From the NCBI RefSeq assembly GCF_009002475.1, contig NZ_AP019860.1, positions 4,278,001-4,342,000 on the forward strand: DNA of 64,000 nucleotides, in the 5' to 3' direction. The notes below the pieces were generated by a model. It searched no databases and was not told where the DNA came from. It worked only from the letters and a program-made list of their open reading frames with translations. Each line of letters starts with the position of its first letter. The stretch's first letter is position 1. Below are positions 36,178-44,345 of the stretch, piece by piece. Position numbers and translations under genes: made by a program. Origin of the DNA: Candidatus Uabimicrobium amorphum (lineage in GTDB: Bacteria; Planctomycetota; Uabimicrobiia; Uabimicrobiales; Uabimicrobiaceae).

Positions 36178-36483
36178 TTAGTGGTTAATATCCACTTTGC
36201 CATTTTCGTAGAACAATATTTTTCCATTGTCGTCTAAAATGTCCGCAGGAGTCACATACTCTTTGGCTACAAGCTCGTTAAGATCGTATGGTAGGCGTTT
36301 TTCTTTTTTTTGAAACTCGGCAATAACATGTTCTAAAAATTCGATTTTAGTGCTTTTTGCTCTGGTGATCACTTTTGGAGCGGAAGGATTGTTGATTTTG
36401 TATATCACTACTCCACAGGTGCAGGCAAAGGCCACTAGTGAAACCACTAAAATAAAAACATATCCTTTGTTTTTGTGTCTCAT
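36178..36483 (-). CDS. Small single-pass membrane protein, pseudopilin-like
   Basis: 101 aa from ATG 36481-36483 with GGGA 6 nt upstream. A short basic start (MRHKNKG) is followed by one hydrophobic helix (YVFILVVSLVAFACTCGVVIY) and a soluble part with a helix (EFLEHVIAEFQKKEKRLP) and YDLNELVAKEYVTPADI. The K-G-Y/hydrophobic junction and the RLPYDLNELV stretch resemble type II/IV pseudopilins (GspG-like), but the Glu at position +5 of true pilins is absent. Function unknown. Lies between the coiled-coil gene and the GH31 gene on one strand. Confidence 0.65.
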   Translation of the reverse strand: MRHKNKGYVFILVVSLVAFACTCGVVIYKINNPSAPKVITRAKSTKIEFLEHVIAEFQKKEKRLPYDLNELVAKEYVTPADILDDNGKILFYENGKVDINH

Positions 36484-36586
36484 CAAAGTCCCTTTCTATT
36501 TTATTCTTTAGGGAATATGCTTTTTCGAAGGATATTGACACCGTCATTTTACATGTTATTGCCCGTTATCACAACAATTTTTGATA

Positions 36587-37726
36587 TCACTTTACTATTT
36601 TCAACAAATATTCTTCGCTTTCTTTTGCGCTATATCCATACTGAGACAACTCTTTTACTAGAAATCTTACAAATATAATTCTGTCTTCGACTAACCACCT
36701 TTGGAAGTTACTTTTTGTCAATTCCAAGAAAACGTCCCAATGATTTTTGCGTAAAATGTCAATAACACTTTGCGGAAAATTTGATTTTTTATAACGGCCT
36801 ATCTCTGCATCAATAAAACCTTTGAAGTAATAAACTTCTCGTTGTAGGTTGGCCACGCGTCTTTGGGTGTACATGGCTAAATTACGTTCGTAGGATGCTC
36901 TTCGTATCGCAATTTCACTTTTTAAGTTGGCAACGTCTTTGTCTACATATGCTTTTGCAACAGTTTCTTCTTCATCCAATTCTTCGCGCTTTGTTTGATA
37001 CTCCGCTCTTTTTTTGGCCAGATATTGCTTTTCCAGTTTATTCAGCCTTTGTTTACGTTGGCTACGCTCTATTTCTTCTCTTTTTATTTGTTCCGTTAGT
37101 ATACCCAACACCCATGTTTTTTCGTTATCATTGAATTCATATTCATTTAAAACTTGGAAAGTATGTGTAAGATTGTGCGTACGCGTTTTGATACTTTCTT
37201 CTAATTTAAATTTAACAGTACGCGTGTCAATGTTGGTGTCGATTTCGCTATTTTCTTTACCAAGTACCTCCATTGCATCGCGTATACTACCCCAATAAAT
37301 ATTGGTAATTCTTTCACGTTCTTCTTTGTAAATTTTTTGTAAAGCGTGAAATAAAGTATGTCCCATGGCTACCGCACGGCGCTCTAACATCTTTTCTGGT
37401 GTACCTTGTTTTTTTATTTCACCAAAGGCATCTGTAATTTTTTTTGATTCTGTAAGAAGTAGTTTTTTGCGTTTTGTCTTTAACTGCTCTTGTATATTTT
37501 GCAAACGACTTGTGGTGACAGTGAAAATTTCCTGTAGCTTTTTTTGTTGATCTTGATTTGCGCCACCAAGCCACGAAGAAAACTCCGTATCTCGTTCATT
37601 TTGGAAGTCTTTCATGAATTCTTTGTGTAAGACATTTGCTTTTTGTTCGTTTATCTGCAGTTGCTCCTCAATCAATTCTGCGCACACAACTACCATTAAA
37701 ATCCAAGTCACTAATAGCCATTTCAT
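36587..37726 (-). CDS. Exported coiled-coil protein
   Basis: 379 aa. Signal peptide MKWLLVTWILMVVVCA, then almost entirely charged helical sequence with long runs of Lys, Glu, Arg and Gln (IKREEIERSQRKQRLNKLEK, KKRAEYQTKREELDEEE), predicting extended coiled coils. The last 80 residues may fold separately (SVIDILRKNHWDVFLELTK). No catalytic motif and no family recognised. ATG at 37724-37726 follows a strong AAGGAG. Probably a periplasmic or surface structural protein. Confidence 0.8.
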   Translation of the reverse strand: MKWLLVTWILMVVVCAELIEEQLQINEQKANVLHKEFMKDFQNERDTEFSSWLGGANQDQQKKLQEIFTVTTSRLQNIQEQLKTKRKKLLLTESKKITDAFGEIKKQGTPEKMLERRAVAMGHTLFHALQKIYKEERERITNIYWGSIRDAMEVLGKENSEIDTNIDTRTVKFKLEESIKTRTHNLTHTFQVLNEYEFNDNEKTWVLGILTEQIKREEIERSQRKQRLNKLEKQYLAKKRAEYQTKREELDEEETVAKAYVDKDVANLKSEIAIRRASYERNLAMYTQRRVANLQREVYYFKGFIDAEIGRYKKSNFPQSVIDILRKNHWDVFLELTKSNFQRWLVEDRIIFVRFLVKELSQYGYSAKESEEYLLKIVK

Positions 37727-38001
37727 GGCAACTACTCCTTACCTAAAATTATGAAATTCAACCTAAATTGTTTGTCTTAATATTGTATTTTTAACTAGCA
37801 ATCTAGATAAAGTTAATAGTTTCACGGGCAAAGGCCCCTATTATATTTTGTACAAAAAAACGCGAGAAAACTTTTTTTTATTGAAAGCAAGCCCTAAGCA
37901 ACTGTAGATTTTTTACACACATTTTGTTACATTCGATTAAGGCACATTTACTTACTACGTTTTGATTACTTTATTTTCGTCGCTAAAAAAGAGAACAAAA
38001 T

Positions 38002-39564
38002 ATGCACATAGTGAATATTCTACGCGATATCTGTAGCAGAGTTACACCAGATTATTTGATATTATTCAACCATACCAACGCTAAAATCGAGATTCTATGG
38101 AATAAGAGTCAGTTTGAGATTTTACAGGATACCCATTTTGATGTGAAAAAGCAAAACGATATTTGCATTTTAAATGATCTATCGCATTCTCAGCTTTCGC
38201 AAAATTTTACAGAAAAACTAGCAAATGTTATGGTGAATATTGGCACAGAGGTTGTCCACTGTACCAATACCGATTCTCATGTGTTTTTCCGCTATATTAC
38301 ACAGTTAAAATCTCTTATTTTTATACCGATAAAAACAAAAATTCGTTTACTCGGTACATTATTTTTAGGCTATGAAAATATTGATTTTAATGCAGTGCAT
38401 GGTGGTGATGTTGATAAGATACTAGAAAGTATTACGAAAGAACAACAGCAGCTTAGCAAACAATACCAAAAAAACATTACCCAGGGGTACACCGAAGGAA
38501 CCCATGGTTTGACACAACAACAAATGTTTGAGTGGTACTTACACGGTGGATATGCTTTTGCCAATGAAAAGATTGTAAGTGCAGATAGTGGTATGATGAG
38601 CAATGTCTTTTGTAAAATCGAAAAATATAAAGAGGAAAAAGCATGCATCCTCATTCAGGGGGAAACTGGTACGGGAAAAGAGTTAATTGCACGTGCATTG
38701 TCCGTTGATGATATGGAAAACGAGCTTTTTGTCGTACAAAATTGTGCACATTTGCATGGAGATCCGCAAATACAGTTGGTGGAATTATTTGGTTGTATTG
38801 ATAATTATGTGCAAAACATGAAGGGGCGTCCAGGGATTTTTGAGGTAGGTAAAAATGGTACCGTATTTCTCGACGAAGTCAATTCTTTGTCTCTTGAGGC
38901 CCAAGGAATGTTACTGCGTTTCCTTGAGGACAAACAATTTTCTCGCATGGGATCGAAAAAAGTGATGAAAACAAATACACGGGTGATATGTGCGAGTAAC
39001 AACAACCTCGAAAGTGAAGTACGCAGTGGAAAATTTCGCAATGACCTTCGTTATCGCTTGAGTCGATTAATTATTAATATTCCACCGCTGCGTGAGCGTA
39101 CAGCTAAAGATTGTTACTTGTTGGCTAAATATTTTTTAGAAAAGCTTAACCAAGAAAAACAGCAAAAAATAGAATTGGCAATTGATGCTTGTCAATATTT
39201 ACAAGAAGATGCAACACCATCTTTATTTTTAGGTAATATTCGCGAACTACAATCTGTTATCTATCAAAGTTATCTCGAAGTGTCGAAAACCAAACGATTT
39301 ATTACTAAAGAAATTTTATGCTCGGTTATGGAGAAATCTTCACAACCAAACGAATTGAAAAAATCGGATAATGTATCGTCTAACACAACTTTATTTCCAC
39401 AATGGACTAACTTTAATGAACTCAAGAACGAGTTTTTCAAACAAGCATACGAATATTCCGTCATAGAGCGCAAAAGTGTCCACCAAATGTCGAAGATGCT
39501 TGGAGTTCATCACAACACTTTGGCGAACCATTGGCGAAGTTTAGGCCTCCTTAGCGAGAAGTAA
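38002..39564 (+). CDS. GAF - AAA+ - Fis-type regulator lacking the sigma-54 GAFTGA motif
   Basis: 520 aa. The first 150 residues look like a GAF-type sensor (FFRYITQLKSLIFIPIKTKIR). A linker leads to an AAA+ domain of the NtrC class: Walker A GETGTGKE (220-227), Walker B VFLDEV (Asp291, Glu292), sensor region CASNNNLE, Arg finger FRNDLRYRLSRLIINIPPLRER. The C-terminus ends in a Fis-like helix-turn-helix (VHQMSKMLGVHHNTLANHW). After ELFG (261-264), where sigma-54 activators have GAFTGA, this protein has NYVQNM (268-273). It therefore probably does not remodel sigma-54 polymerase. The kinase-FHA gene begins 1 nt after its stop. Confidence 0.9.
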   Translation: MHIVNILRDICSRVTPDYLILFNHTNAKIEILWNKSQFEILQDTHFDVKKQNDICILNDLSHSQLSQNFTEKLANVMVNIGTEVVHCTNTDSHVFFRYITQLKSLIFIPIKTKIRLLGTLFLGYENIDFNAVHGGDVDKILESITKEQQQLSKQYQKNITQGYTEGTHGLTQQQMFEWYLHGGYAFANEKIVSADSGMMSNVFCKIEKYKEEKACILIQGETGTGKELIARALSVDDMENELFVVQNCAHLHGDPQIQLVELFGCIDNYVQNMKGRPGIFEVGKNGTVFLDEVNSLSLEAQGMLLRFLEDKQFSRMGSKKVMKTNTRVICASNNNLESEVRSGKFRNDLRYRLSRLIINIPPLRERTAKDCYLLAKYFLEKLNQEKQQKIELAIDACQYLQEDATPSLFLGNIRELQSVIYQSYLEVSKTKRFITKEILCSVMEKSSQPNELKKSDNVSSNTTLFPQWTNFNELKNEFFKQAYEYSVIERKSVHQMSKMLGVHHNTLANHWRSLGLLSEK

Positions 39565-39565
39565 T

Positions 39566-40972
39566 ATGTTATTTGGGGAAATAGCGGAAAAATTAGGGTT
39601 TGTTTCACAAAACAAAGTTGAGGAAGCTCTTTTACATCAAAAGAAGTATCTACCAAGTAAAAAAATTGGTGAAATACTTTTGTTTATGGGTTCTATTACG
39701 GAAGAACAAATTGAAACTGTTCTGGACAACTACAGCCAAAAAAAGACTAGCAAATATGTATATGCAGAGATCGAACGCTATAATATTGAAGATAAGGTAG
39801 GCTCTGGTGGTTTTGGTGTTGTGTATCGCGCATACGATACAAAACTAAATCGCATCGTCGCCTTAAAAATGACGAAAAACAGCCTTGCAAAGGTAGATGA
39901 ACTAAAAGAGGAAGCGCGAAGTTTAGCAACTCTCAACCATCCTAACATTGTTCAAGTGCACGATTTTGGTAGTCAGGATGGACAAACATACATTGTGATG
40001 GAGTATGTTCGCGGTGACGATATACTAAAATACATTGCAAAGTTTCGCGAAGAGTCAAATTACCTAATGCGTTCTTTACAACTGATCATACAGGTTACAG
40101 AAGCTCTGGTTTATCTAGAGAAAAAAGGAATATGCCATCAGGACATTAAGCCGCAAAACATTATTGTTGATGGCGAAGGCAATGCTAAACTTGTTGACTT
40201 TGGCTTGGCAATTTCCACACAGAAAATCACAAATAACAAAGGCTATACGCCCAAATACACAGCTCCAGAGAGAATACATCTCAATATCAAACCTTCTATT
40301 GTGAGTGATATATATTCATTTGGAAATATATTGTTAGATATCATCAATCCACAACAAGAGCATAGCATTGAAAATATTGGAAAATCTTTAGCTCAAATTT
40401 TTGGCGAAAATTCATCAGAGAAACAACGACGTTTACTAAACATTTGCCAAAAATGTTTACAAAAAGATATGAACCATCGCTATCAAAGTGCGATAGCGCT
40501 TTATGCGGACCTGTTGGATTTTCAAGGTTTCTTAATGGAAGACAATAAAGAATTTCCGTATTTGTATTTGTTAAATGCCGAAGTTCTTTTCTATCTAAAA
40601 AAGCCACGTAACTATATCGGAAGAAGTGTGAGCAATGATTTTATTTTGCATCATGATAAGGTTTCTCGTGTTCAATTATGTATAAACGTAGACAATTACA
40701 TTGTCACCGTGGAAAACTTAAGCGAAAATGGTTATGTGCAAGTATGTCAATCTCCACATAAATTTCCCGAAAAACTTTCCTCAAAAAAAGTGATGACAAG
40801 AAAGCTCTTAAAACACAACAAATTCAAAACGCTAAAAATAGGTGAAACGGCACGATTAAATAACAAAAGTCTTATTGTGGTGGAAAACTATGTTTTTTGC
40901 TTTATCGAAGAGATTAGTTTTATGAAAAATCGTTTTTGTAAAACAACGGATACAACAGAAATATATTCGTAG
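39566..40972 (+). CDS. Ser/Thr protein kinase with N-terminal helical module and C-terminal FHA domain
   Basis: 468 aa, cytoplasmic (no membrane helix). Residues 1-60 (GEIAEKLGFVSQNKVEEALL, IGEILLFMGSITEEQIE) resemble the small helical domain found before GspE/PilB-type ATPases. Kinase about 72-320: GSGGFGVVY, Lys101, HQD 191-193 in place of HRD, Asn198 present, DFG Asp211. The missing Arg makes it a non-RD kinase. The C-terminal FHA-like domain has YIGRSVSNDFIL (Gly352, Arg353, Ser354) and VSRVQL, with Gln where FHA domains usually have His. The FHA would bind phosphothreonine. Coupled to the GAF-AAA+-Fis gene (1-nt gap). Confidence 0.92.
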   Translation: MLFGEIAEKLGFVSQNKVEEALLHQKKYLPSKKIGEILLFMGSITEEQIETVLDNYSQKKTSKYVYAEIERYNIEDKVGSGGFGVVYRAYDTKLNRIVALKMTKNSLAKVDELKEEARSLATLNHPNIVQVHDFGSQDGQTYIVMEYVRGDDILKYIAKFREESNYLMRSLQLIIQVTEALVYLEKKGICHQDIKPQNIIVDGEGNAKLVDFGLAISTQKITNNKGYTPKYTAPERIHLNIKPSIVSDIYSFGNILLDIINPQQEHSIENIGKSLAQIFGENSSEKQRRLLNICQKCLQKDMNHRYQSAIALYADLLDFQGFLMEDNKEFPYLYLLNAEVLFYLKKPRNYIGRSVSNDFILHHDKVSRVQLCINVDNYIVTVENLSENGYVQVCQSPHKFPEKLSSKKVMTRKLLKHNKFKTLKIGETARLNNKSLIVVENYVFCFIEEISFMKNRFCKTTDTTEIYS

Positions 40973-41037
40973 TTTCTGTGATGTAGGTAAACGATGCATG
41001 TTTTTAATTGAGGTTTATCCTCACGAAAAGGTGTAAA

Positions 41038-41281
41038 ATGTCAAAAAAAGATTCTTCGATAAACAACGAAGGGATTTATGAACCATTTTCAATTGAAGAT
41101 GTTCCTTGGACTCAGTGGAATGGAAAAAATGGCGAAAGCGCGCAATTTAAACTACTTGGGAAATATGGTGGCGGCTCAAGTGTGGGAGTGAATATTGATA
41201 TTCTCGAACCAGGAAAAAACAATTCGCATAAAGAAAACAGGCGAAATTTTTAATGTAACCGATTATTCGATAAAGGAATAA
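41038..41281 (+). pseudogene. Decayed cupin gene with internal deletion
   Basis: From ATG 41038 (AAAGGTG upstream) the frame encodes PFSIEDVPWTQWNGKNG, KLLGKYGGGSSVGVNIDILEPGKNNS, the N-terminal signature of small cupin proteins (about 160 aa). The metal-binding H-x-H barrel core that should follow is absent. From 41222, in another frame, IRIKKTGEIFNVTDYSIKE runs to a stop at 41279-41281 and matches the C-terminal end of the same family (KTGEIFDxTDYW). About 80-90 middle codons are lost and the ends are out of frame. The next gene starts 2 nt later, using AAAGGA within the remnant as its ribosome site. Confidence 0.78.
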
Positions 41282-41283
41282 AA

Positions 41284-41790
41284 ATGTTAAATCTATTTAG
41301 ACTTTTATGGTGTGGCTTGTTTGTCGCTTTAATTGTACAAGTTGTGAATATTTATCCAAATTTGCCAGAACAAATTGCGATTCATTTTGACATTCAAGGC
41401 CAAGCTGACGGCTTTGGTGACAAGCAAACTTTTTATACCATTCTCGCAATAATCATTGCGTTTATGAATCTTATGTTTTTAAGTCTTTCACTGCTCATTA
41501 AGAAAATTCCCGCTTCGATTGTCAACATTCCTTGGAAAGACTATTGGTTTGCAAATGAAGAGCGTCAAGAAATTGCATATCGCAAATTGAAAGAAGTACT
41601 CGCAATGACGGGGGTTTTGATCAATGGAATTTGCTATTTACTGAATATCATCATTTTGCGTAGTAGCACTGTTTGTGAAGCTTGTCCTACAGGAGATTTT
41701 ATCCAAAGTAATTTTGTTTGGATTACCCTTAGTTGCGCTGCTATTTTGGTTATATTGATGTTTGTGATTGTGAAACCTCCCAAAGATTAA
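41284..41790 (+). CDS. DUF1648 family membrane protein
   Basis: 168 aa with about four membrane helices. The DUF1648 signature (YPNLPEQIAIHFDIQGQADG, then FGDK) lies after the first helix, as in SdpI-type immunity/membrane proteins; the second DUF of SdpI is not present. Function unknown. ATG at 41284 has AAAGGA 7 nt upstream. The phosphotransferase gene follows after 5 nt. Confidence 0.85.
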   Translation: MLNLFRLLWCGLFVALIVQVVNIYPNLPEQIAIHFDIQGQADGFGDKQTFYTILAIIIAFMNLMFLSLSLLIKKIPASIVNIPWKDYWFANEERQEIAYRKLKEVLAMTGVLINGICYLLNIIILRSSTVCEACPTGDFIQSNFVWITLSCAAILVILMFVIVKPPKD

Positions 41791-41795
41791 TATTC

Positions 41796-42761
41796 ATGAG
41801 TGCAATGAAATATGGTTGGCAAAGACTAAATCCTGTTGTTGAACTTGCACAGCAGCAAGTGACTGATATATTGCGTCCTTTTTTTCCAGGTCAAAAAGTG
41901 CGCGATATCCAGTTGCTTAGTGGTGGGCTAGCGAATACCAGTTATTGTTGTATTTTCCATAATGATCGCAAAGTTTTATTACGTGTTTATACGCGCGATG
42001 CGAATAGTTGTCTTTTGGAAAAAACAATACACGATTTGTTACAACATGGTATCCCCATTGCCGAAATCTTGCATATGGATACTTCAAAAAATATCATTCC
42101 TTATTCGTTTGCCGTTATGCAGTGGATCGATGGCATTTCCTTACGCGAAGCGATTATTCGTGAACCTCAGCGGCTTGCACAGACATTTTTTCAATTGGGC
42201 TTTCCGCTGTATTATCTACAAAAATATCGTTTTGAAGAAGTTGGAATGTTGGATGAAAATCTTAACGTTACTCCGTTTATCATGGAAGAACGTAATCCAT
42301 TTTTTCGTTATGTGAAAGAATGTTTGCAAAGCACGACAACACAAAAAAACATTGGTGAAAGTTTATGTGAAAAAATTGATAGCTATATCGACGTGCGACG
42401 TGGTTTGTACAGAGAAATTTTTCATCATCCCCATCTAACGCATGGAGATTACAATCCAGCGAATGTCCTCGTTTGCCCAAGAACTTTTAGGGTTGTTGCT
42501 ATTCTCGATTGGGAATTTGCTTTTTCAGGTAGTTTTTATTGCGATATAGGAAATATGCTACGCGATGAAGAAGTTTACGTGGAGAATTGTGTAGCTCAAT
42601 TTATATGTGGGTTGCAGGAGGCAGGTATTAAGCTCCATGACAATTGGCGAGAAATGTGTAAACTTGTCGATTTGACAAGTTTAGTGGGATTTGCTCACAC
42701 TTCCAATTGTGAAAAAGTTATAGAAGATGTGGTGCATTTAATTAAACGCACGGTTCTATAG
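41796..42761 (+). CDS. APH-family phosphotransferase (choline/aminoglycoside kinase-like)
   Basis: 321 aa from ATG 41796; the frame opens earlier (41733) inside the preceding gene, so that start is rejected. Domain features: LSGGLANTSYCC (N-lobe loop), VLLRVYTR (Lys position replaced by Arg), catalytic loop LTHGDYNPANVLV, metal-binding VVAILDWEFAFSGS, and FYCDIGNMLR. It phosphorylates a small molecule; the substrate (choline, homoserine, an antibiotic or other) cannot be read from sequence. The last 6 nt overlap the 3' end of the convergent metallophosphoesterase gene. Confidence 0.88.
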   Translation: MSAMKYGWQRLNPVVELAQQQVTDILRPFFPGQKVRDIQLLSGGLANTSYCCIFHNDRKVLLRVYTRDANSCLLEKTIHDLLQHGIPIAEILHMDTSKNIIPYSFAVMQWIDGISLREAIIREPQRLAQTFFQLGFPLYYLQKYRFEEVGMLDENLNVTPFIMEERNPFFRYVKECLQSTTTQKNIGESLCEKIDSYIDVRRGLYREIFHHPHLTHGDYNPANVLVCPRTFRVVAILDWEFAFSGSFYCDIGNMLRDEEVYVENCVAQFICGLQEAGIKLHDNWREMCKLVDLTSLVGFAHTSNCEKVIEDVVHLIKRTVL

Positions 42762-43367
42762 TTCGAGTAGCGGTCCTTCTATGGCTTTCATTTCAATGGT
42801 GTACTCTGTATCATCGTAAATGGCATAGCTGATTTTTTGTAAAGCGCTACGTGAGTATCCAATAGCCCCCACACAGATAATATAGCGATTTGTGCGCTCC
42901 AATGGATAAGGTCTATTGAAAACAAAAGTATGACGTTTGGCACAAAAAGGTGTGTCGGAATTTTCGCCAAAAATAAGCGATACATGCAAATGACCAACAA
43001 AAATGAGTTTGTATGTGGTTTCGTCAAATACATTCCATGCCTCTGTGTTATTATTGAGCGAGTATTGTTTCTTACGTGGTGAAATGTGTGTGTACAAAAT
43101 ATCTTTCTCCACGAGATACTCTGGCAACTTTTGTAATTGGCTCTTGAGTTTGAAGTCGGAGAGGTCGTTTATCTCATCGTGATTGCCGCGGACAATGGGA
43201 ATATTACGTTGTTGTAGTTCGACAAAACATTCGCGATTTTTTTCCCCACCCTCGACAACATCTCCGAGACAGATAATACGGTCGCAATCGCATTTCTCAA
43301 TGTCGTTAAGAGTGGCCATTAATCCAGCATAATTACCATGAATGTCAGAAATCAGGGCAGTTTTCAT
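42756..43367 (-). CDS. Calcineurin-like metallophosphoesterase
   Basis: 203 aa, cytoplasmic. Start at ATG 43365-43367 (MKTALISDIHGN); the longer open frame to 43457 runs through a dispersed repeat and is rejected. Metal-binding motifs in order: SDIHGN, CLGDVVEG, RGNHDE, then THISPR and GHLHV. It belongs to the YfcE/DiiiA-like small phosphoesterases acting on phosphodiesters or nucleotides. Its stop region overlaps the end of the convergent phosphotransferase gene by 6 nt. Confidence 0.92.
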   Translation of the reverse strand: MKTALISDIHGNYAGLMATLNDIEKCDCDRIICLGDVVEGGEKNRECFVELQQRNIPIVRGNHDEINDLSDFKLKSQLQKLPEYLVEKDILYTHISPRKKQYSLNNNTEAWNVFDETTYKLIFVGHLHVSLIFGENSDTPFCAKRHTFVFNRPYPLERTNRYIICVGAIGYSRSALQKISYAIYDDTEYTIEMKAIEGPLLEL

Positions 43368-43391
43368 TTGCTTTTCTTCGGAATTTATAGA

Positions 43392-43438
43392 AATGTAGGG
43401 GCGGACCTTGTGTCCGCCCGTTCCTTCAAATATAGGAA
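43392..43438. repeat. 47-bp dispersed repeat with GGGCGGAC hairpin, copy 2
   Basis: Near-identical to 27567-27613 (gtaggggcggacc, gtgtccgcccgttcc, tcaaata, agg), including the hairpin gggcggac / gtccgccc. It lies in the leader between two divergent genes, so here it is not a terminator for either. Confidence 0.8.
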
Positions 43439-43519
43439 GACACACGCTTCGCTGCAATTTTACAAGCCACGAACTCTATTATTATAACATCTTGTTCTTA
43501 GCAATAGAAAGTAAATGTA

Positions 43520-44149
43520 ATGCGCTTAACGGTTTCTATTTCGATATTTATTGTTGTGCTACTAACGACGTTTTTCATTTATGGTGAGCGTTTTGAAACG
43601 TGGACAAATAGCAACGAGGCTTTAGAGTGGCTAAAAGAGCAAGGGCACTTCGCGGGCTTGTATGCGATACTACTCCTTATTTCCGATATTCTTTTTCCCA
43701 TTCCTGCAACTACGGTGATGGCTATTCTCGGTAGTATCTATGGTATTTTTGTTGGCAGTTTATATGCTATTCTAGGGAGTATGATTGCTGGCCTAATTGC
43801 TTACGCTATGGTACGCATTATGGGACGAAAAGCCGCGGTTTTTATTGCCGGAGACAATCTAGAAAAACTCCAAGATTTTTTTGACAAAGGTGGAGTATGG
43901 GCAATTGCCGCAACACGAGTTGTTCCTATTGTTCCCGAAGTCCTGTGCTGTTTAGCGGGTTTGGCGTCGATGCGCATGAAGCTTTTTGTTACAGCACTAT
44001 TATGCGGGAGTATTCCACAGGCCTTTTTATTTGCCACTCTAGGGGCATGGGGTAAAGAGGAACTTTTTTTTACTTTTGCCGTCGCTACTTTTGTTCCGGT
44101 CATTTTGTTGTTTGCTGTGTGGCCGATTATCAAGAATAAGTCGCGTTAG
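43520..44149 (+). CDS. VTT-domain (TVP38/DedA-like) membrane protein
   Basis: 209 aa, inner membrane, about five helices. The VTT core is visible: FPIPATTVMAILGSIYG, AILGSMIAGLIAYAMVRIMG, then the re-entrant motif WAIAATRVVPIVPEVLCCLAG. The family is linked to lipid scrambling/flipping and membrane homeostasis. ATG at 43520; the ribosome site is weak. Divergent from the phosphoesterase gene. Confidence 0.9.
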   Translation: MRLTVSISIFIVVLLTTFFIYGERFETWTNSNEALEWLKEQGHFAGLYAILLLISDILFPIPATTVMAILGSIYGIFVGSLYAILGSMIAGLIAYAMVRIMGRKAAVFIAGDNLEKLQDFFDKGGVWAIAATRVVPIVPEVLCCLAGLASMRMKLFVTALLCGSIPQAFLFATLGAWGKEELFFTFAVATFVPVILLFAVWPIIKNKSR

Positions 44150-44345
44150 ATTTTGCGCAAACTTTCGTGACTAATCACTCCACTACATACTTTTGTTGTG
44201 GGCAGTTTAAGAGACCTCATGTATGTTTTTTATCCTAAGCTATTCCCCTATATAATTTTATGGAATTTCTTTTGCGTATGTAATACCATTTAAGTAAGTC
44301 TCTTTAATAAGCGTTTTTCAAAATCAATCACTAGGAGAAATTGCG

